Assembly: GCA_019359235.1 (NCBI GenBank)
Contig: JAHHHT010000020.1
Location: 62,001-126,000, forward strand
Source of the DNA: Oscillatoria princeps RMCB-10
GTDB lineage: Bacteria; Cyanobacteriota; Cyanobacteriia; Cyanobacteriales; Oscillatoriaceae
Length of the DNA stretch: 64,000 nucleotides
Direction: 5' to 3'
Part shown: piece after piece, positions 63,774-64,000 of the stretch
How the letters are laid out: each line of letters starts with the position of its first letter
Position numbering within the stretch: position 1 is the first letter of the stretch
Notes under the pieces: generated by a model
The model's input: the letters and a program-made list of their open reading frames with translations, nothing else
What the model was told of the DNA's origin: nothing
The model's database searches: none
Made by a program: the position numbers and the translations under genes

Positions 63774-63866
63774 GATTTGGCGTCCACCGGCAGCACATTG
63801 GTTAACAAATGTAACAAATGACACATCCGTTAGGTCTGCAGTGTGGCGCGTCCACACTCGCTGCCC

Positions 63867-64000
63867 CTACCGGCTGGCGTCTGGCGAAACCGGCTCCCTT
63901 TCATCCCACCCGTACCAGTGGCGAACTGCTAGCCAGACGGCGCAGAGCAATCCCGCTAAACTGAGGGTGAGGCCACTGTAGGGCACGATTAATCCCAAAA
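63867..64000 (-). CDS. 3' end of a membrane protein (partial)
   Basis: On the minus strand the frame entering at 64000 reads LGLIVPYSGLTLSLAGLLCAVWLAVRHWYGWDEREPV and stops at TAG (63867-63869). One hydrophobic helix with a polar C-terminal tail is visible. Too little is present to name a family. Confidence 0.45.
   Translation of the reverse strand, partial: LGLIVPYSGLTLSLAGLLCAVWLAVRHWYGWDEREPVSPDASR

Overview
The window is chromosomal DNA from a cyanobacterium, probably a filamentous non-heterocystous type (Oscillatoriales-like). That placement is an inference from gene content. The window carries psbA (photosystem II D1), ferredoxin-dependent glutamate synthase, the PanC/cytidylate-kinase fusion typical of cyanobacteria, cofG for the F0 chromophore, large Ser/Thr kinases, DUF3598 and DUF4912 proteins, pentapeptide repeats, and many short palindromic and heptameric intergenic repeats. 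No plasmid or phage backbone genes are seen.

Layout. 1-10 kb: lnt, an unknown protein next to a DyP-type peroxidase, an RTX calcium-binding repeat protein, a PGM1-like ATP-grasp ligase convergent with a 2OG-Fe(II) dioxygenase, an HpcH/HpaI aldolase and a stand-alone RarA C-terminal-like protein. 10-19 kb: a 107-bp triple repeat, an orphan DUF1778 antitoxin, a decayed PstS-like/DUF4912 gene, a phosphodiester glycosidase, an MBL hydrolase, aroC, an SDR epimerase and a SnoaL-like protein. 19-24 kb: two DUF3598 genes, psbA (Glu130 form), a broken third DUF3598 copy and what looks like the tail of a lost second psbA, then a pentapeptide protein. 24-29 kb: cofG, tRNA-Cys(GCA), a small protein and a Ser/Thr kinase.

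28.8-34.6 kb is the most unusual block. A two-gene operon (unknown protein plus HEAT-like protein) is followed by a 157-bp dead copy of the upstream kinase's catalytic loop. Facing it is an AT-richer locus encoding a methyltransferase-reverse transcriptase-helical repeat fusion (858 aa) with an overlapping small helical partner, and then a divergent DUF1848 gene. The reverse transcriptase keeps its catalytic aspartates. It resembles defence-associated (UG/DRT-type) reverse transcriptases more than retrons or group II introns, and I cannot match the methyltransferase fusion to a named system. This is the best candidate for an undescribed system.

35-47 kb: purM, an RlpA-like protein, panC-cmk, a polysaccharide deacetylase, a Psb35-like small protein, an orphan antitoxin-like gene flanked by two inverted MITE-like repeats, a frameshifted pseudogene, a 363-bp direct duplication, and a zinc ribbon-kinase-formylglycine-enzyme fusion whose linker is made of palindromic repeat DNA. 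47-57 kb: glsF, 54-bp tandem repeats, a long secreted phosphodiester glycosidase, a mannose-6-phosphate isomerase-type cupin and an IscA/SufA-type protein. 57-64 kb: the str operon genes rpsL-rpsG-fusA-tuf-rpsJ behind a near-consensus promoter, then a LON substrate-binding-domain protein and the 3' end of a membrane protein that runs off the window.
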